Notes: generated by a model not told the origin, from the letters alone. DNA of 64,000 nucleotides from Notamacropus eugenii (GCF_028372415.1 NC_092878.1:27386903-27450902); one strand, 5' to 3'. Positions 23,085 through 35,069 are shown, counted from the stretch's first letter. Translations and numbers: made by a program.

Positions 23085-24030
23085 AAGTCAACAAGCATTT
23101 ATAAACACTTCCTATGTGCCAGGTACTGTGCTAAGTGCTGGGAATACAAAGAAAGGCAAAAACGTGGTCACTGCCTTCAGGCAGTTCACATCCTTATGGG
23201 GAGACAACATGCCACACAAGGAATATTGGAGGTAATTTTATAGGAAAGGCACTAGAATTAAGGAGACGTATGGAGGATTTGAACTGAGACTTGAAGGGAA
23301 CCAGGAGGCAGTTATAAGGGGGGAAAGAATTCCAGCCATGAGGAAAAGCCAGTGAAAATGCCCAGAATTAAGAGTCAGAATGTCTTGTGCCCAAAGGCCA
23401 GTGTCACTGAATCATAGAAAGGACAGTAAAGTAGGACAGGACTGGAAAAAATAGGAAGAGGTCAGGTTATGAAGAGTTCCAGTATCCAAAGAGAGGATTT
23501 CATGTTTGATCTTAGAAGTAGTAGGTACCTCCTGGTTCTCCTATTAAATGAAGGCTTGGGGGAGGGAATAGTCACTGCTTTAGGAAGCTCTCTTTGATAG
23601 CAAATGGAAGAGGGATTAGAAAGGAGAGAGACCAGAAGATTATTTCAGGAATCTGGGCATAAAGTGGTGAGGACCTACATCAGGGGGACAGCTGTGTCAA
23701 AGAAGGGGCTACATAGGAGAGGTACTGAGAAGGGAAAACAAGACAACATCACATTGAATATGTAGGGTAAGGGAGAGTAAGAAGATCGAGGATGACACAT
23801 AGGTACCTCAATAATAATAGTAAAATTGGGAAGACTTTGGGGAGAAAGGAGAATGATGAATTTATTTTCGGGCATGTTGGTTTTTATCCAATTTGAAATG
23901 TCCAATAGACAGAGATGAGACACTAGAGATCAGGAGAGAAGTTCAGGAAAAATAGAACGGAGAATTACTTGCATAGGGATGGTAATTGAGTCCCTGGGAG
24001 CTTATGGAATCAAACAAGATAAAATAGAAA
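23085..24030 (-). mobile_element. LINE-2, long antisense 3' half
   Basis: It starts CAACAAGCATTTATAAACAC, TGTGCCAGGTACTGTGCTAA and proceeds through GAGGATGACACATAGGTACC, GGCATGTTGG and TGGTAATTGAGTCCCTGGGA. The order is that of a reversed L2, including the RT C-terminal region. It is one of the longest L2 copies here. Confidence 0.9.
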
Positions 24031-24503
24031 AGAGTTTTGTTTTTGTTTTTCTAACTGTAGAAGAAAGGACAGATTTATTGCAGTCTTACGTACCCAAAAG
24101 CAGCTAGATATTTATTAGACTGAAACCAGATAATTTAAAGGGATAGCTAGCTTGTCCCACCATATCTCCTGCAGGAATTTTACAGAGGAACAGAACAGTC
24201 TGCTGAGACTTTAAGTAGTCACCAGAGCAGTTAACGTCATGCCCCAATCTTCTGCCCCACCATTTTTAATGGGGGAGGAAAGCATAGCGAGATTAGTCAT
24301 CAACATATTTTCAGTTAAAGACTGATCTGCATTCTTAGGCCCAAGGGTCGTCACTTCAGAATTAATTTCTTTTAGTCTTTAAAAACCCCTCATGTTGCTC
24401 TAAGAAATCTACTATTGATTGATTTTCAGTTTGACATATTTCCTTGGGAAGGGGAAGACCAGAATGCCATTCATTTGAAATGATTTTATTTTTTACTTTC
24501 TAG
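24031..24503. other. CHP1 intron 4, 3' end
   Basis: About 470 bp up to the exon 5 acceptor with no repeat that I recognise. Confidence 0.4.
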
Positions 24504-24565
24504 TTGCTTTTCGATTATATGACTTGGATAAAGATGACAAGATTTCCCGAGATGAATTGTTACAG
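24504..24565 (+). CDS. CHP1: CHP1 coding exon 5, EF-hand 3 loop (F117-Q137)
   Basis: The 62-bp exon follows TTTACTTTCTAG and ends at TTACAG before GTATGG. It completes Phe117 and encodes AFRLYDLDKDDKISRDELLQ. The 12-residue loop DLDKDDKISRDE (human 123-134) is a canonical calcium-binding EF-hand loop, with acidic residues at positions 1, 3 and 5 and Glu at position 12. EF-hand 3 is one of the two loops that bind calcium in CHP1. The exon is short and lies between long repeat-rich introns of about 9.7 and 5.6 kb. Confidence 0.97.
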
Positions 24566-25405
24566 GTATGGGGGCTTGAGGGATGGAGTAACTTGGGTTT
24601 GAATTCTTCCCACTAGTGAAATTGTCTGTTCATTCAGCCAGCTTCTATACAGAGCACTTTGTCAAAAGCCTTGAGCTGCTAGGTATTTCAGTAGGAGGAT
24701 GGCAAGAGATTGTCCTTACTGTATAAAGTACCTGACAACCTCTCTGTACTCACAGACAAATAGGCAAGCAGGAAATAATTAAGCTCAGACAAGTTAGTTG
24801 TTGGCAGATCACCTTTTGGGCAATAAGACCACTTCCTGACAGGATGGTTAGAGTAGACTATCGACACCCAAACTTAACCTCCAAAGAAAAAGAGCAGGAG
24901 ACAGACGCTAGGGTTTTCGAGTAAAGGCAGTGCTGTAAAGGCCTACCTTCTGCTGTCAGCTGCCCTTGCTGCCTGACACTCTTGCCATAACCCCTGGTTC
25001 TTCTGCTCGGGGCTGTCAGATGCTTGCCTCATCTTCACCCTCTTCACCTTTAGGGGAGGAGAGAATACATCCCTGTTTGATACAGCCTTAGACTAGATTG
25101 TGAATCTGAATGATCTTCTAGGACCTTAGTTGATTTATGACCCATCTTATAAGTCAGTTTATTCTAGAGTGGGCTCACAGCCTGATAGTCTGGGGCTATA
25201 GATCTTAGCCTAAAGTAAATCAGAACTAAATTAGTGTCTGGAAAAAGAGGAAATGGAAGATGATTCAGGCCATGATAAAGATTATCTCAGTTGAGTATCA
25301 CCCTGTTGTTATAGGAGAAGACACTTATTATAATTTTTCCTTTGGTTGAAAATATCCTGTCTTGAATGAGATGTTCACTTTTTCTGTAACAAACTCAGAA
25401 GCCCA
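24566..25405. other. CHP1 intron 5, 5' part
   Basis: I recognise no repeat or exon in this stretch. Confidence 0.4.
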
Positions 25406-25409
25406 TGCA

Positions 25410-25790
25410 CTCAGAAGCACGGTTTCATAAAGAAACTATTTTTTTAATCAGTGGCTCTGGAGTTTCCCAAAGCTGGAATTGACTGTATGGTTTATTCCTT
25501 TTTATATTTTAAATGTTTTTGCTTGGTCTGATCACATGATTGCAACTCCTGCTTTTTTTTTTATTCACCTGATATATAGTAAAAAAATTTTCTAGTCCTC
25601 ATTTTTATTGTGTATATATCTTTGTTGTAAGCAACAGATTGTAGAGTTTTGTATTCTTAGCCATTTTGTCACTTTTTCATTTTGTTGGGTCATTTAATCC
25701 ATTCATATTTAAAGTTATGAGAGTTAGGTTTATGTTTTTCCTCCATTTGTCTCTAATAATGGGTTTTCCCCCCCTTTCTCTGTAAAAACA
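25410..25790 (-). mobile_element. L1 ORF2 fragment, antisense
   Basis: TTTTGTTGGGTCATTTAATC followed by CATTCATATTTAAAGTTATG is the typical reversed L1 ORF2 stretch. Confidence 0.6.
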
Positions 25791-25859
25791 GTACTATGTC
25801 TCTTCAGTTATTTTAGCTAATCTATTTTAAGGCAACCCTATTCTTATCAGCTGTCTTTC

Positions 25860-27060
25860 CCTTGCACAGCGAAACAATTCCTATAGAAGGTGAATCCTAG
25901 CTTTAGCCACCACACTCAGGACCAAGAAGGGCCTGTGCAGGTTATCCAGAAATACAGGAATAGAGTTTGACTCAGGCATAAGCCCCTAACCTAAACATTG
26001 ACACACCTAAGAAAACACTAAAACTATGAAGTGGGACTGTGAGATGCCCAAAAAATTAGTAACTTCACCACATGTCCAAATAGAACCTCAGAGTAAAAGA
26101 TGCCTAACCACAAGGAGTAGCTGGAAAATATGAAACAAGGGATGCAAAATGGAATAGCTAAGGGAGGAAGGGGCAAGAGAAACTGATATCTTAGAACAGG
26201 TAGTGAAGAACCTTATCTGAGAACTGAATACCTGGAAAATTAATGAACCAAATAGAAAACAACTGAGTAAGAGAATAGGAAATATTAAAAGCAAAATCAA
26301 AAGATTGGAAAAAGCAGAAGAAAATGTAAGGAATATAATATCAAAAATAGCTGACCTAAAAAGCAGGTCAAAGAGATAAAATCCAAGAATCATCAAACTA
26401 TTAGAGAAATATAAACCACCCCCCTCCAAAAAAACAAACCAACATGGATACCATATTTTAAGACATTACACATTGAGAGCTGATCCAACCATTCTGGAGA
26501 GCAATTTGGAACTCTGCCCAAATGTGCATACCTCTCTTTGACTCAGCAATATCACTTCTAGGACTGTATCCCAAAGAGATCATAAAAATGGGAAAGGGTC
26601 CCACATGTACAAAAATGTTTTTAGCAGCTCTCTTTGTGGTGGCCAAAAACTGGAAATCAAGGGGATGCCCATCAACTGGGGAATGGCTGAACAAGTTGTG
26701 GTATATGAATGTAATGGAATACTATTGTGCTATGAGAAATGATGAACAGGAAGACTTCAGAGAGGCCTGGAAAGACTTATATGAACTGATGCTGAGAGAA
26801 AGGAGTAGAACCAGGAGAGCTTTATACACAGCAGCAACCACAGTGTGCAAGGACTATTTCTAGTAGACTCAGAACTTCATTGCAATGCAAGGACTTAAAG
26901 AATTCCCAGTGGTCTCTTAAGGCAAAATGCCTTCCACATCCAGGAAAAGAACGACAAAATTCAGTCGCAGAATGAAGCAGATCATTCTCTTTTGTATTAT
27001 GTTTTGGTTTGTTTTATGATTTCTGCCATTCATTTTAATTCTTCTATGCAACAGAACTGA
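25860..27060 (+). mobile_element. L1-type element, internally deleted, sense
   Basis: The left part (26200-26400) is A-rich and codes for a coiled-coil-like ORF1 segment. From 26460 it switches to the ORF2 C-terminus: an open frame at 26522-26863 contains SLLGLYPKE, TCTKMFLAALFVVAKNWK and MEYYCAMRNDE, which match the conserved L1 ORF2 end (GIYPK, AALFTIAKTW, MEYYAAIKNDE). An L1 3'UTR piece follows to about 27050. Most of ORF2 is missing. Confidence 0.8.
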
Positions 27061-29200
27061 GCTGAAAATCACTATCAGACTTTGCCCAGGATCACACCAC
27101 TCTGGGAACACTGAAAGTTTGCAGGTCCTCAAGCTGTTCCTGAGATCCTGGAATAACACAACACTCAGTGCTCTGAAAGCAGTAAAAGGACCAGCTCAGA
27201 CCTTCCCTCCAAAAGTGCACAGAGCCTGGCCCCATCACTAAGTGGGGAGGTTGGGAAGTAGGCTGGAAGAACGGGCAAACAAAACAGAGAAGCCTATCAT
27301 AGAGTTAGGGTAGCAGGGACATTCAAGACATCCAGAAGAGAATAACTCCAAAATGTCAACAAGCAAAGCCTCAGAGAAAAGCAGAGCTTGGGCACAAATT
27401 CAGCTAGAACCCTAGAAGAGGTGGAGCAAGAGTTTAAAAAAATTAATAAACTTATTTTGTAGGTGAAATAAAAGCACTTGGGGAAAAAATTAGAAAAAAA
27501 ATTGGAGTAAAGAATTGGAAAAGGATTTACCATCTAGTCACAGGAAGTACAAATCTTGCCAAAAGGAAAAACTCCCTGAAAATTAGAGTGGAACCAAGTG
27601 GGAGCCAATGACTTCATGAAGCAACTAAAAATATTAAGACAAAGTAAAGAGAAAAGCTAGGATGACATGTGAAGTATCTCATAGCAAAAATATCTTATTT
27701 GGAAAACAAAGGGAGAAAAAAATTGAGATTTGGATTATCTGAATATTGTAACCAGGAAAAAGCCTAGATATCATATTTCAAGAAATCTTAAAACTGCCCA
27801 GATAACTTAGAACCTGAGGGCAAAGTGAAAATAGAATCTTCTGGTCACTTCCTGAAAGAAATCTCAAAGTGAAAACTCTTCAGAACTTTATAGCTAAAAT
27901 CAAGAGTTTCCAAATCAAAGAAAAACTGCTACAAGCAGCCAGAAAGAAAGAAATCAAACATCAAGGAGAAAGAGGAACATAAGTGATTTAAAAGCCATCA
28001 CTACAAAGGAGTGAAAACTTGGGTTACAGTATTGCAAAAGACAAAGGATGTGGGCTTGGAGCCAAAAACAACTTCCCATTAAAACTGAGCATAATAGTAC
28101 AGGGATAAATGAACCCTTAATGAAAAAGAGGACTTCCAAACACTCTTAATGAAAAGATCAGAGCAGTGAATAAAGTGCAAACACAAGAGTCAAGAGAAAC
28201 ATGAGGAGGTAAACATGAATGAACAACAACAAAGAACTGAATGAGGATAAGCTTCTTACACTCAGATCTGCAGAGATGTTACATGTGTTCCCTCTGAGCT
28301 CCATCATCACAGGTCATAGATGTAGTCTTAAACAGATGAGGGGGGTTTGGGAGGAGCCGGGGATTGTTTCTGTTATGTCTTGATGATCTTTAGAAAAGAA
28401 TGGAGAGAGGGAAAGAGGAATACACATGAGGAGGAAGGGAAATGAAAGTTAGGACAAATTTTCTCAGAAAATTAGATAATGCACAAGTAGGCATCTCTGA
28501 CAACCAGGAGGAGGGGGTGGGAAGAAGTGGCTGACACTGAGACTTCACTGTCATCTGAAGTGTTCAAAAGAAGGAAGAATGTATGCAAACACACAGCTGG
28601 GTACAGTATTTCATTCAGCTGAAAAATCTGAGGGAAGGGGGAATTAGAGGGAGGGTAAATTAAGGGTGGGATTAGTCCTAAATGAAACAATTTAAGGATG
28701 TACAAAATGTTTATAACTCTTTTTGAATTGACAAAGATTATCATTCTGATGGGATACCCATAAATTGGGGAAAGGATAAACAAGTTATGGTATATAAATG
28801 TGCTGGAATACTATTGTGCCATAACAAATAATAAAATGAACCTGGGAAGATTTATGATCTGATGCAGAGCAAAGCACACAGAACCAGAAAAACAGTTTCT
28901 ACAAAGATAACAATATGGTAATAACAAACAACTTTGAAAGAATTAGGTGTTCTTTATCAGTGTGATGAATGGCAAATCGTTGTCTAGAATAGTAATGGTG
29001 AAGTATTCTGCTCACCTCCTCACGGGATGATAAAGCACTCTAAATGTAGAATGGCAGGGGAAGACAACTTTTCTGGACATTGCCAGTATGGAAAGTTGTT
29101 TTGATTGGCTACGCGTGTTTGTAATGCATTTTATTTTTTGTGTGTTCTCAGTTGGGAAAGTGAGGAGGCAGGTCTTGGCGGATTAAAAGGAAAAAAAAGT
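27061..29200 (+). mobile_element. Half-L1 (HAL1-like) element, sense
   Basis: An ORF1-like region covers about 27.3-28.25 kb (for example AAAAACTGCTACAAGCAGCC, AAACTGAGCATAATAGTACA). It is followed by unique 3' sequence, then an ORF2 tail remnant (GGGATACCCATAAATTGGGG, GGAATACTATTGTGCCATAA) and a 3'UTR. The layout equals that of the antisense copy at 16460-18720. Confidence 0.65.
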
Positions 29201-29214
29201 TTTTTAAAATTTAA

Positions 29215-29890
29215 ATAGAGGATTTCCCAGTATCTCCGGTGAAAGAACCTAAATTGAATAGACACTTTGAAATGGAAGCTGCCTTTTGACCCACCAGTGT
29301 GATTTGTAGGCCTGTACCCCTAGATCAGGGAAAAGAGGAAAAAGAACAATATGTCCAAGAAATGTATAACAACCCTTTTCATAGTAGCAAAAATTGGAAT
29401 TTAAGGGAATTCCCACCTATTGGAGAATGACCAAACATATTAAGTGACGTGAATGTAATTGAATATTATTGTTCCATGAGAAATGATGAAATGGACAATA
29501 TCTGAGAACACGGGGAAGATGACCACTACAAACTGCTACAGAAGGAAGTGAGAAGAACCAGGAGAACAATTTATATAATAGCGACAGTATAAAGAAGAAA
29601 TGACCTCGAAGGACTGATCAGTGTAATAACAAAGCTCTATTCCATAAGACTAAAAATGCAGCACATTACTTGCTGACAGAGCTATAATGGACTTCAAGTG
29701 CAGAATGAGATATGCATTTTTAGACATGACCAATGAGGAAGTTTTCTCTCCTTGATTATTCACATTATGAGGGTTTGTGTTTGTGTTTTGTTGTTGTAGT
29801 TGTGAATCAATTGGGAGAGTGTGAGAGGGAGAGAAAATAAATTTTAATTGGAAAAACAAAATAAAATTTAACAAATTAAGACTGTGAATG
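29215..29890 (+). mobile_element. L1-type 3' end, diverged, sense
   Basis: TTGAATATTATTGTTCCATG, AGAAATGATGAAATGGACAA and AGAAGAACCAGGAGAACAAT form another ORF2 C-terminal/3'UTR tail, more diverged than the copy at 26.5 kb. It ends in an A-rich tract. Confidence 0.75.
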
Positions 29891-29934
29891 TAAGAGGCTA
29901 AAAAATAGGAGGGGAAAAAATGAGAGGAAGGTAT

Positions 29935-30058
29935 GGTGGACTGGTGGTAGTTGGGGGCCTAAATTCTAGCTCCAGCTCTGCCACTTATGACCTTGGGACC
30001 TCACTTTTCGCATTTGTAAACTGACTTCCTTTCTAATCAACCTGCCATTTGGGGTTAG
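29935..30058 (+). mobile_element. MIR-like SINE, sense, upstream of CHP1 exon 6
   Basis: AATTCTAGCTCCAGCTCTGC, CACTTATGACCTTGGGACCT and TTCGCATTTGTAAACTGAC match a MIR core, ending about 125 bp before exon 6. Confidence 0.75.
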
Positions 30059-30182
30059 TTAGTCTAGTTAAATATAATTGATTTAAGGCAAAATTTCATA
30101 CTGTCTTGGCTTACCATTTTCATGATAGGAAAATATTTTCCCCAAAAGCAACCTGTAATTTCTGGACTTTTTATATTTATAG

Positions 30183-30305
30183 GTACTACGCATGATGGTT
30201 GGAGTGAATATTTCAGATGAGCAGCTGGGCAGCATTGCAGATAGGACAATCCAAGAAGCTGACCAGGATGGGGACAGTGCCATATCCTTTACAGAGTTTG
30301 TCAAG
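30183..30305 (+). CDS. CHP1: CHP1 coding exon 6, EF-hand 4 and first nuclear export signal (V138-K178)
   Basis: The 123-bp exon (41 codons, phase 0 at both ends) starts after TTTATAG and ends at GTCAAG before GTCAGG. It opens with [10 protein letters not shown], which matches the first nuclear export signal described for human CHP1 (about residues 138-147). It then carries [16 protein letters not shown] and the EF-hand 4 loop [12 protein letters not shown] (164-175), which has a full set of calcium ligands. Because the exon is symmetric, skipping it would keep the frame but remove EF-hand 4. A SINE and a cluster of L1 3' ends lie just upstream in intron 5. Confidence 0.97.
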
Positions 30306-30569
30306 GTCAGGGAATCATTTCTTTTATCCTAGAAGTTCTAATAATCCCTGGGAGAGAGAAAACATGTATGGCCATGTATTTGCTGGGGACATAGCCTGCG
30401 AACCTGCCCTTTGGAGTGCTGGATGTGGGCTTCTCTCTTTCCCCTTTCTTCTCTGAGATGTGGCTTCTTGTCCCAGCACATGACTGGTTTATGGCTCAGG
30501 ATATTAAAGGGAAGGTGACTTTTGAACTTAAAGAAGTTGTCTCATTGTTTGTTTGGGTTCTTCTTTCAG

Positions 30570-30623
30570 GTTCTAGAGAAGGTGGATGTAGAGCAGAAGA
30601 TGAGCATCCGGTTTCTTCACTAA
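30570..30623 (+). CDS. CHP1: CHP1 terminal coding exon (V179-H195 and stop)
   Basis: After the acceptor TTCTTTCAG the frame reads VLEKVDVEQKMSIRFLH and stops at TAA (30621-30623). This is the known CHP1 C-terminus. With the last residues of exon 6 it forms the second described export signal (about 176-185) and the final helix. Intron 6 is only 264 bp. The last coding exon continues directly into the 3'UTR. Confidence 0.97.
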   Translation, partial: VLEKVDVEQKMSIRFLH

Positions 30624-32508
30624 GAGATTGGGACCAAATTGTTCCTGACTGTCTTGTATTTAAGAAGCAGAACTTGAGTTTTTCTCCCTCTCCCTTCAGA
30701 GTCCCTTCTCCCCAAGCGCTGCTGCTGTTGCATGACAAACCCTGCCCCGTTTGTGCCAGCACACACCTGCCAGCCTTGGTGTTAGAAGCAGGGCACTAAG
30801 GAATGAATGGTACACCTGGGCTCTCCTGCTCTCTTTGGTTTCTCCCTCCACAGTTCTCCATTTATTGATATTGCCTTTCCTTTTTGTGCTGCTGTCAGCT
30901 ATAAATTCATCAGTCTGAGAAAGGGAGGGAGGGAAGCACCCCCACCCATCCCCAAAGAGCCAGCAAAGCCCCCTCCCCGGATGGAGACTGGAGCCATATG
31001 TATGTTCTGGTCAGGTTTTAGCATGCCTCCTCAACTTTCTCTAACGTCTCCACCCGCACGTATGTAACTGCACAGCCAATCCTTCAGTCTCAGCGTTCCT
31101 TTCTATTGAACCTCAACCTCCCTTGCTCTTCCTTCCCCAAGCTATGCCTATCACACTTGCACATCTCTGATTTGTCAGGACTTATAAAGTCAGTGAAGTG
31201 GCTTGATGGTTTTTAACCACCTTTCACTCTTAACTGAGGCTCTAGGACATTGCCTCCCCAGGAGCTTTTGGGTACCTACTACTCTTCCATAAAGAACAGG
31301 AACATCCTTAGGCTCCTTACACTGTGCTAGTTAATAGACTGCAGAATGGAGGCATCCTTCCTGAAAGCAACTGGCCAAGGTGAGGGGTGAAGGTCAAGTT
31401 CTCTGGGTGGGCTCACTTAGGTCACTTCACCTATGGTCTCTGACCTGCATGATTTCTCTTGTTAGTACAGTATTTACCTTTCAGAAACTGGCCGTCCACC
31501 TGGAAGCACGCTTGATTTCTAGGCAGGTATTACTGGGATGGCATCTGTGGCAATATGTATGTGAGATTTCTCATGGTTCCTTGGTGAGGGAGGCAGGCTT
31601 AGTGTCCTGAGATCCTTGGTATTGACACCTAAAGCATGGTTAATACTTCAATATTACTACACTGAAGTATTTTATATTTTGAGTGTCCAAGTAGACAAAT
31701 TAGTGTTATGGAAGTGCCTAACTTATCCCAGACCAACAGATTTTAAGATTGTCCTCAGTATCTTGAAGTTTTGCACACAAATTCTCTTTAAAATTGACAT
31801 TTGCAAATGATTATGCTGGAATTCATAGCCAGCCTCATGTTACAGGTCCAAAGAGATGAATGTATTGCAAAGTTAGCCTCCTGGTTAACTAGCTTCCTAG
31901 ATCCTCATATATACTACAGCTGATCCTTCACATCCTGAGGTGGGTTTGTAGGCCCTTGAAAAAAGCCAGAGCAACTTCCCTGCCAAAGTCAGCTTAACTG
32001 AGGCTTCCCTGAATCAGGCTGTGCCATGCTAACTGTTGTATGAGTTGATTCATTTCTGTATCTGCCCTGGACTGGCTTTTTCCTGGCTCCTTGCTTGCTT
32101 ATTTGCATCAGAAGACTGATCAAAGTGTACATGGCATTCTTTGGGAAGGTACCTTGCTGACCTATCCTGAATCCGAATGCCAGCTGAAAAAGTGGGGTGG
32201 GCTAAGGAGGCCGTCAGGTGGGGCAGTGTAGGTGCAAATTGCCAGTGACTTTCTCATGAGGGAATGAACCTAGATTACTGTTCAAATGATGTAATATAGG
32301 AATTGTATAAAAGGGAAGAATTGTCCAATGTGATCTGTTAGAGAGGTACTTTAGTGGCTTCTTGACTTGCATATTTAAGGTTCTTAAGGAAAAAATGCAT
32401 TTACCCCCTTTGGCTGTATAGCAAAATGTTTTAATCCACGGTTGTGCCTTACTGTTCCATTAAAATTGTATTCTTCGATCCATCAATAAATACTTGTGGT
32501 TAAAACAA
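30624..32508 (+). other. CHP1: CHP1 3' untranslated region
   Basis: About 1.9 kb runs from the stop codon to just after an AATAAA. I recognise no interspersed repeat in it, in contrast to the introns, as expected for a retained exon. A long open frame at 30416-30799 spans intron 6, the last coding exon in the wrong phase and the UTR, and is not a gene. The 3' end is assigned from the poly(A) signal only. Confidence 0.85.
32485..32490 (+). terminator. CHP1: CHP1 poly(A) signal AATAAA
   Basis: A canonical AATAAA sits about 1.86 kb after the CHP1 stop codon. It is followed within 40 bp by a T/GT-rich stretch (TTAGTTCTTGTTTTAGAC) that fits a downstream element. Cleavage would be near 32505-32510. 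An earlier weaker signal is possible. Confidence 0.8.
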
Positions 32509-32749
32509 TTAGTTCTTGTTTTAGACTTTTTTTTCAAAGTATAACTCTTTTTCCTTCCCATGAATACACACACACCCTTTCTTCCCTCATCTCCCCCATC
32601 AAAAGTGGGTTACAGGTACAGTAATTTATCACTTATTCAAACCCTAGGCTGCAGACACAGCTAGACAAAGGACAATTCTGCCTCCAGTTTGCATGTTTAC
32701 CTGTGTATTGGGGATCTCACCAAAAGGCTATAACTTTTTTTCTTTATTA

Positions 32750-33270
32750 AAATTATTGTGAAGAATTTGACACAATCGTCAATAAACACAAACATTTCCA
32801 TATAGAGAAAATAGAAAATAAGGGTTTATATGAGACCATGATTGTTATATAAAGCTAAAAATGTATGGATATGTGTATGTAATTTAACATGGTAGTTCTA
32901 ACACTGCCCTAGTTTCTTTTTAATGTTACCTTGATGCTCTTTTCATCCTTTTGGATAATTATCAGAATTCTCTCAAAAAAAACCCAACCCTTCTTGTAAT
33001 AAGTAAAATGCAAACTAAATCCATACATAAGCTATATCTGAAGATGCATGTCTTATTTTACACCTTTAGTCCATCACCTCTTTGCCAAGAGTTTGGAAGC
33101 CTGATTCCTTATCAAACATTTGGAGTCATCAGTGGTTGTTCCATCTTTCAGTTACTTTGTTTGGCAATGTTACGATTCACAAATTGTTCTGATGTTCATA
33201 TCACTGCCTCAGTTCATACAAGTCCTCCCAGGCTTCTCTGAAAATGTCCCATGTGTCACATGTCACTCCA
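32750..33270 (-). mobile_element. L1/HAL1-type 3' end, antisense
   Basis: GTTCATACAAGTCCTCCCAG followed by GCTTCTCTGAAAATG is the reversed L1 tail, preceded by a T/A-rich 3' end near 32.75 kb. It lies just past the CHP1 poly(A) site. Confidence 0.65.
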
Positions 33271-33284
33271 TCCCTCTTATGCTA

Positions 33285-33395
33285 ACAACTCAATCCAACA
33301 ATCATTTATTTTATCCAGCAACTATGTTCCAGATGCTGGAGAAACAACAGAAAAGCTTTCATACCCACAGGGAGCTTACAATTAGCTTTTCCCAA
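33285..33395 (-). mobile_element. LINE-2 3' tail fragment, antisense
   Basis: CAATCATTTATTTTATCCAG and CACAGGGAGCTTACAATTAG are the reversed L2 tail. Confidence 0.65.
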
Positions 33396-33454
33396 CCCAT
33401 TTCATACTAGAAACTGCAAAACAGTGGGAGTGCTGTGTGAATGACTACTGAGAG

Positions 33455-33575
33455 AATATGGCATAGCAGATAAGAGAGCTGACCTGGAAGTCAGGAAAAC
33501 TGGGTTCAAGTCCTGCCTCAGGTACTGACTGTGTGGCCCTGGGCAAGTCATTTAACCTCAATGTCTTGGCAATGC
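33455..33575 (+). mobile_element. Marsupial tRNA-type SINE, 5' part
   Basis: GACCTGGAAGTCAGGAAAAC, GGTTCAAGTCCTGCCTCAGG and CCCTGGGCAAGTCATTTAAC form the tRNA-related SINE half. Confidence 0.85.
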
Positions 33576-35060
33576 TCTAAAAGTACAAGTTGTAGAGAAT
33601 TTAGAGGGAGTTTATGAAATCACAGGTTAAAAAAAAGTGACCACTGACTGGGAGAGAATCCCCCAAAAATCCATAAAAAGCAACATCCTCTGGAGCTATA
33701 GTGATGTGATACAACTTCTGTTCAAAATAGGAGTAAATAATATTCCAGTTACTGTAAGAAGTCAAAGAATTGAGTGAAGCTGCTTAGGAAAGTTTTTGTC
33801 CAAAAAGGTTAAAAGGGGAGGGGGAAGTGCATCTAAAAGGGCAAACATCACTTATCTAAGAAAATCCATTTATGTGGAACAGAGTTGGCATCCTCATGAC
33901 TCCAACTAAATAAAGTTGAATGTGGAAGCTTGTTATATTTGGACTTCAAGAAACTGATATTTCAAGTACAGCAGCTGTAAGCTGGGTTTTTTGTTTTTTT
34001 CAAGTTACGTGGGAAAATCCAATGTGAGATCAACACAAAACAAGCATGGTCCTACTGAGCTTATCAACAGAAGCTTGATGAAATGGTTCTTGGAATGGTA
34101 GGAGAAAGCATTCCTGCCTACAAGCTTACATTCTTGGAAGTAGAAACTGTGTTTGCTCAGCTTCAGTGACTGTGCAATTTCTGTTTTAGGCTGATATTTA
34201 AATAGTACTTTTTAGGGAGGAACAGGAGGAAGTTATCAAAGAGACTTTCATCATCTTATGAAATACTTTCTCAAAACTGACCAGGGAGTGGCTACATCAC
34301 TTCTTGAACCAAAACTATCCTTTTCAGCAAAAATATTTTCACATTCTAAGGGAATCTACATTCTCATCTATGTAACTGTTCCCTTCAAAGATAAGATTGC
34401 AACTGATTCTTAGCCACCCATACCATAAAATTCCTATTTCCTTCCATAAGTTTTTTGCAGGGGAGGCTGCCCAAAGTTTTTAGCTTAATGGCAAAGTACA
34501 AGCATTCAAATATTTTCAGTTCAAATTCAAAGATGCTTTTTGCCCCCCACCCTCACCCCTCATTTCCTAAGTAACTGCAGAAGAGGACAAGCTGGTTACT
34601 TAAGTGGTTACTTTAAAAAAAATACTTCCTGTGCCCATGATCACACATCACGTTCCTGGTGTCTTCATGGATCTATCAAATATTCACAGTCTAATTTTAG
34701 CAGACTTTGGCTCCAAGGGAGGTTGTGCCTAAAAAATAAATAAATAATTCAATTTCAGAACATTCAGAGAAAAGGATGAACTAGAAACTATAAAGAGGAA
34801 TATGATTTTTAAGAAAAGGATAGGAGCTCCTAAAAATGAAATTCTTACCATATAATCACAATTTCAGTGAGGAAGATAGATGAAGAGGCATCTAAAGAAA
34901 CCACTGTTGCACAGGAAGGTGCAAAATATGGAAGGCAGTAAACATAAGATGACTAAATTTGGGAAAAAGATTTGACAAAAATTGAGCACCTACTCTGCTA
35001 GATTTTTGGGAGAGTACTATATATTAGGTAGGCCCAGGGCAAATATAAAGTTTATATTAA
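33576..35060. other. CHP1 to OIP5-AS1 intergenic sequence
   Basis: I recognise no gene here. A short L2-like scrap near 34980 is too small to call. Confidence 0.4.
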
Positions 35061-35069
35061 ATAATATAC

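Larger units (their letters stand above)
1..32510 (+). other. CHP1: CHP1 gene body, 3' portion (exons 3-7 plus introns and 3'UTR)
   Basis: This is the distal part of the gene for calcineurin B homologous protein 1, an EF-hand protein that binds Na+/H+ exchangers such as NHE1 and acts in membrane traffic and calcineurin inhibition. Five exons recovered at 11776, 14635, 24504, 30183 and 30570 translate to human residues 47-195, with no difference from the human protein as I remember it. All splice sites are AG/GT and the phases agree at every junction. The exons for residues 1-46, including the myristoylated N-terminus, were not seen between 1 and 11775 and are inferred to lie upstream. Introns: intron 2 to 11775, intron 3 11857-14634, intron 4 14763-24503, intron 5 24566-30182, intron 6 30306-30569. 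Confidence 0.95.

Noticed and set aside
26522-26863. 113-codon frame with convincing protein character
   Set aside because: It is the C-terminus of L1 ORF2, not a host gene.
30416-30799. 127-codon frame over the end of CHP1
   Set aside because: It runs through intron 6, the last CHP1 exon in a different phase, and the 3'UTR. The CHP1 frame explains the conserved sequence.
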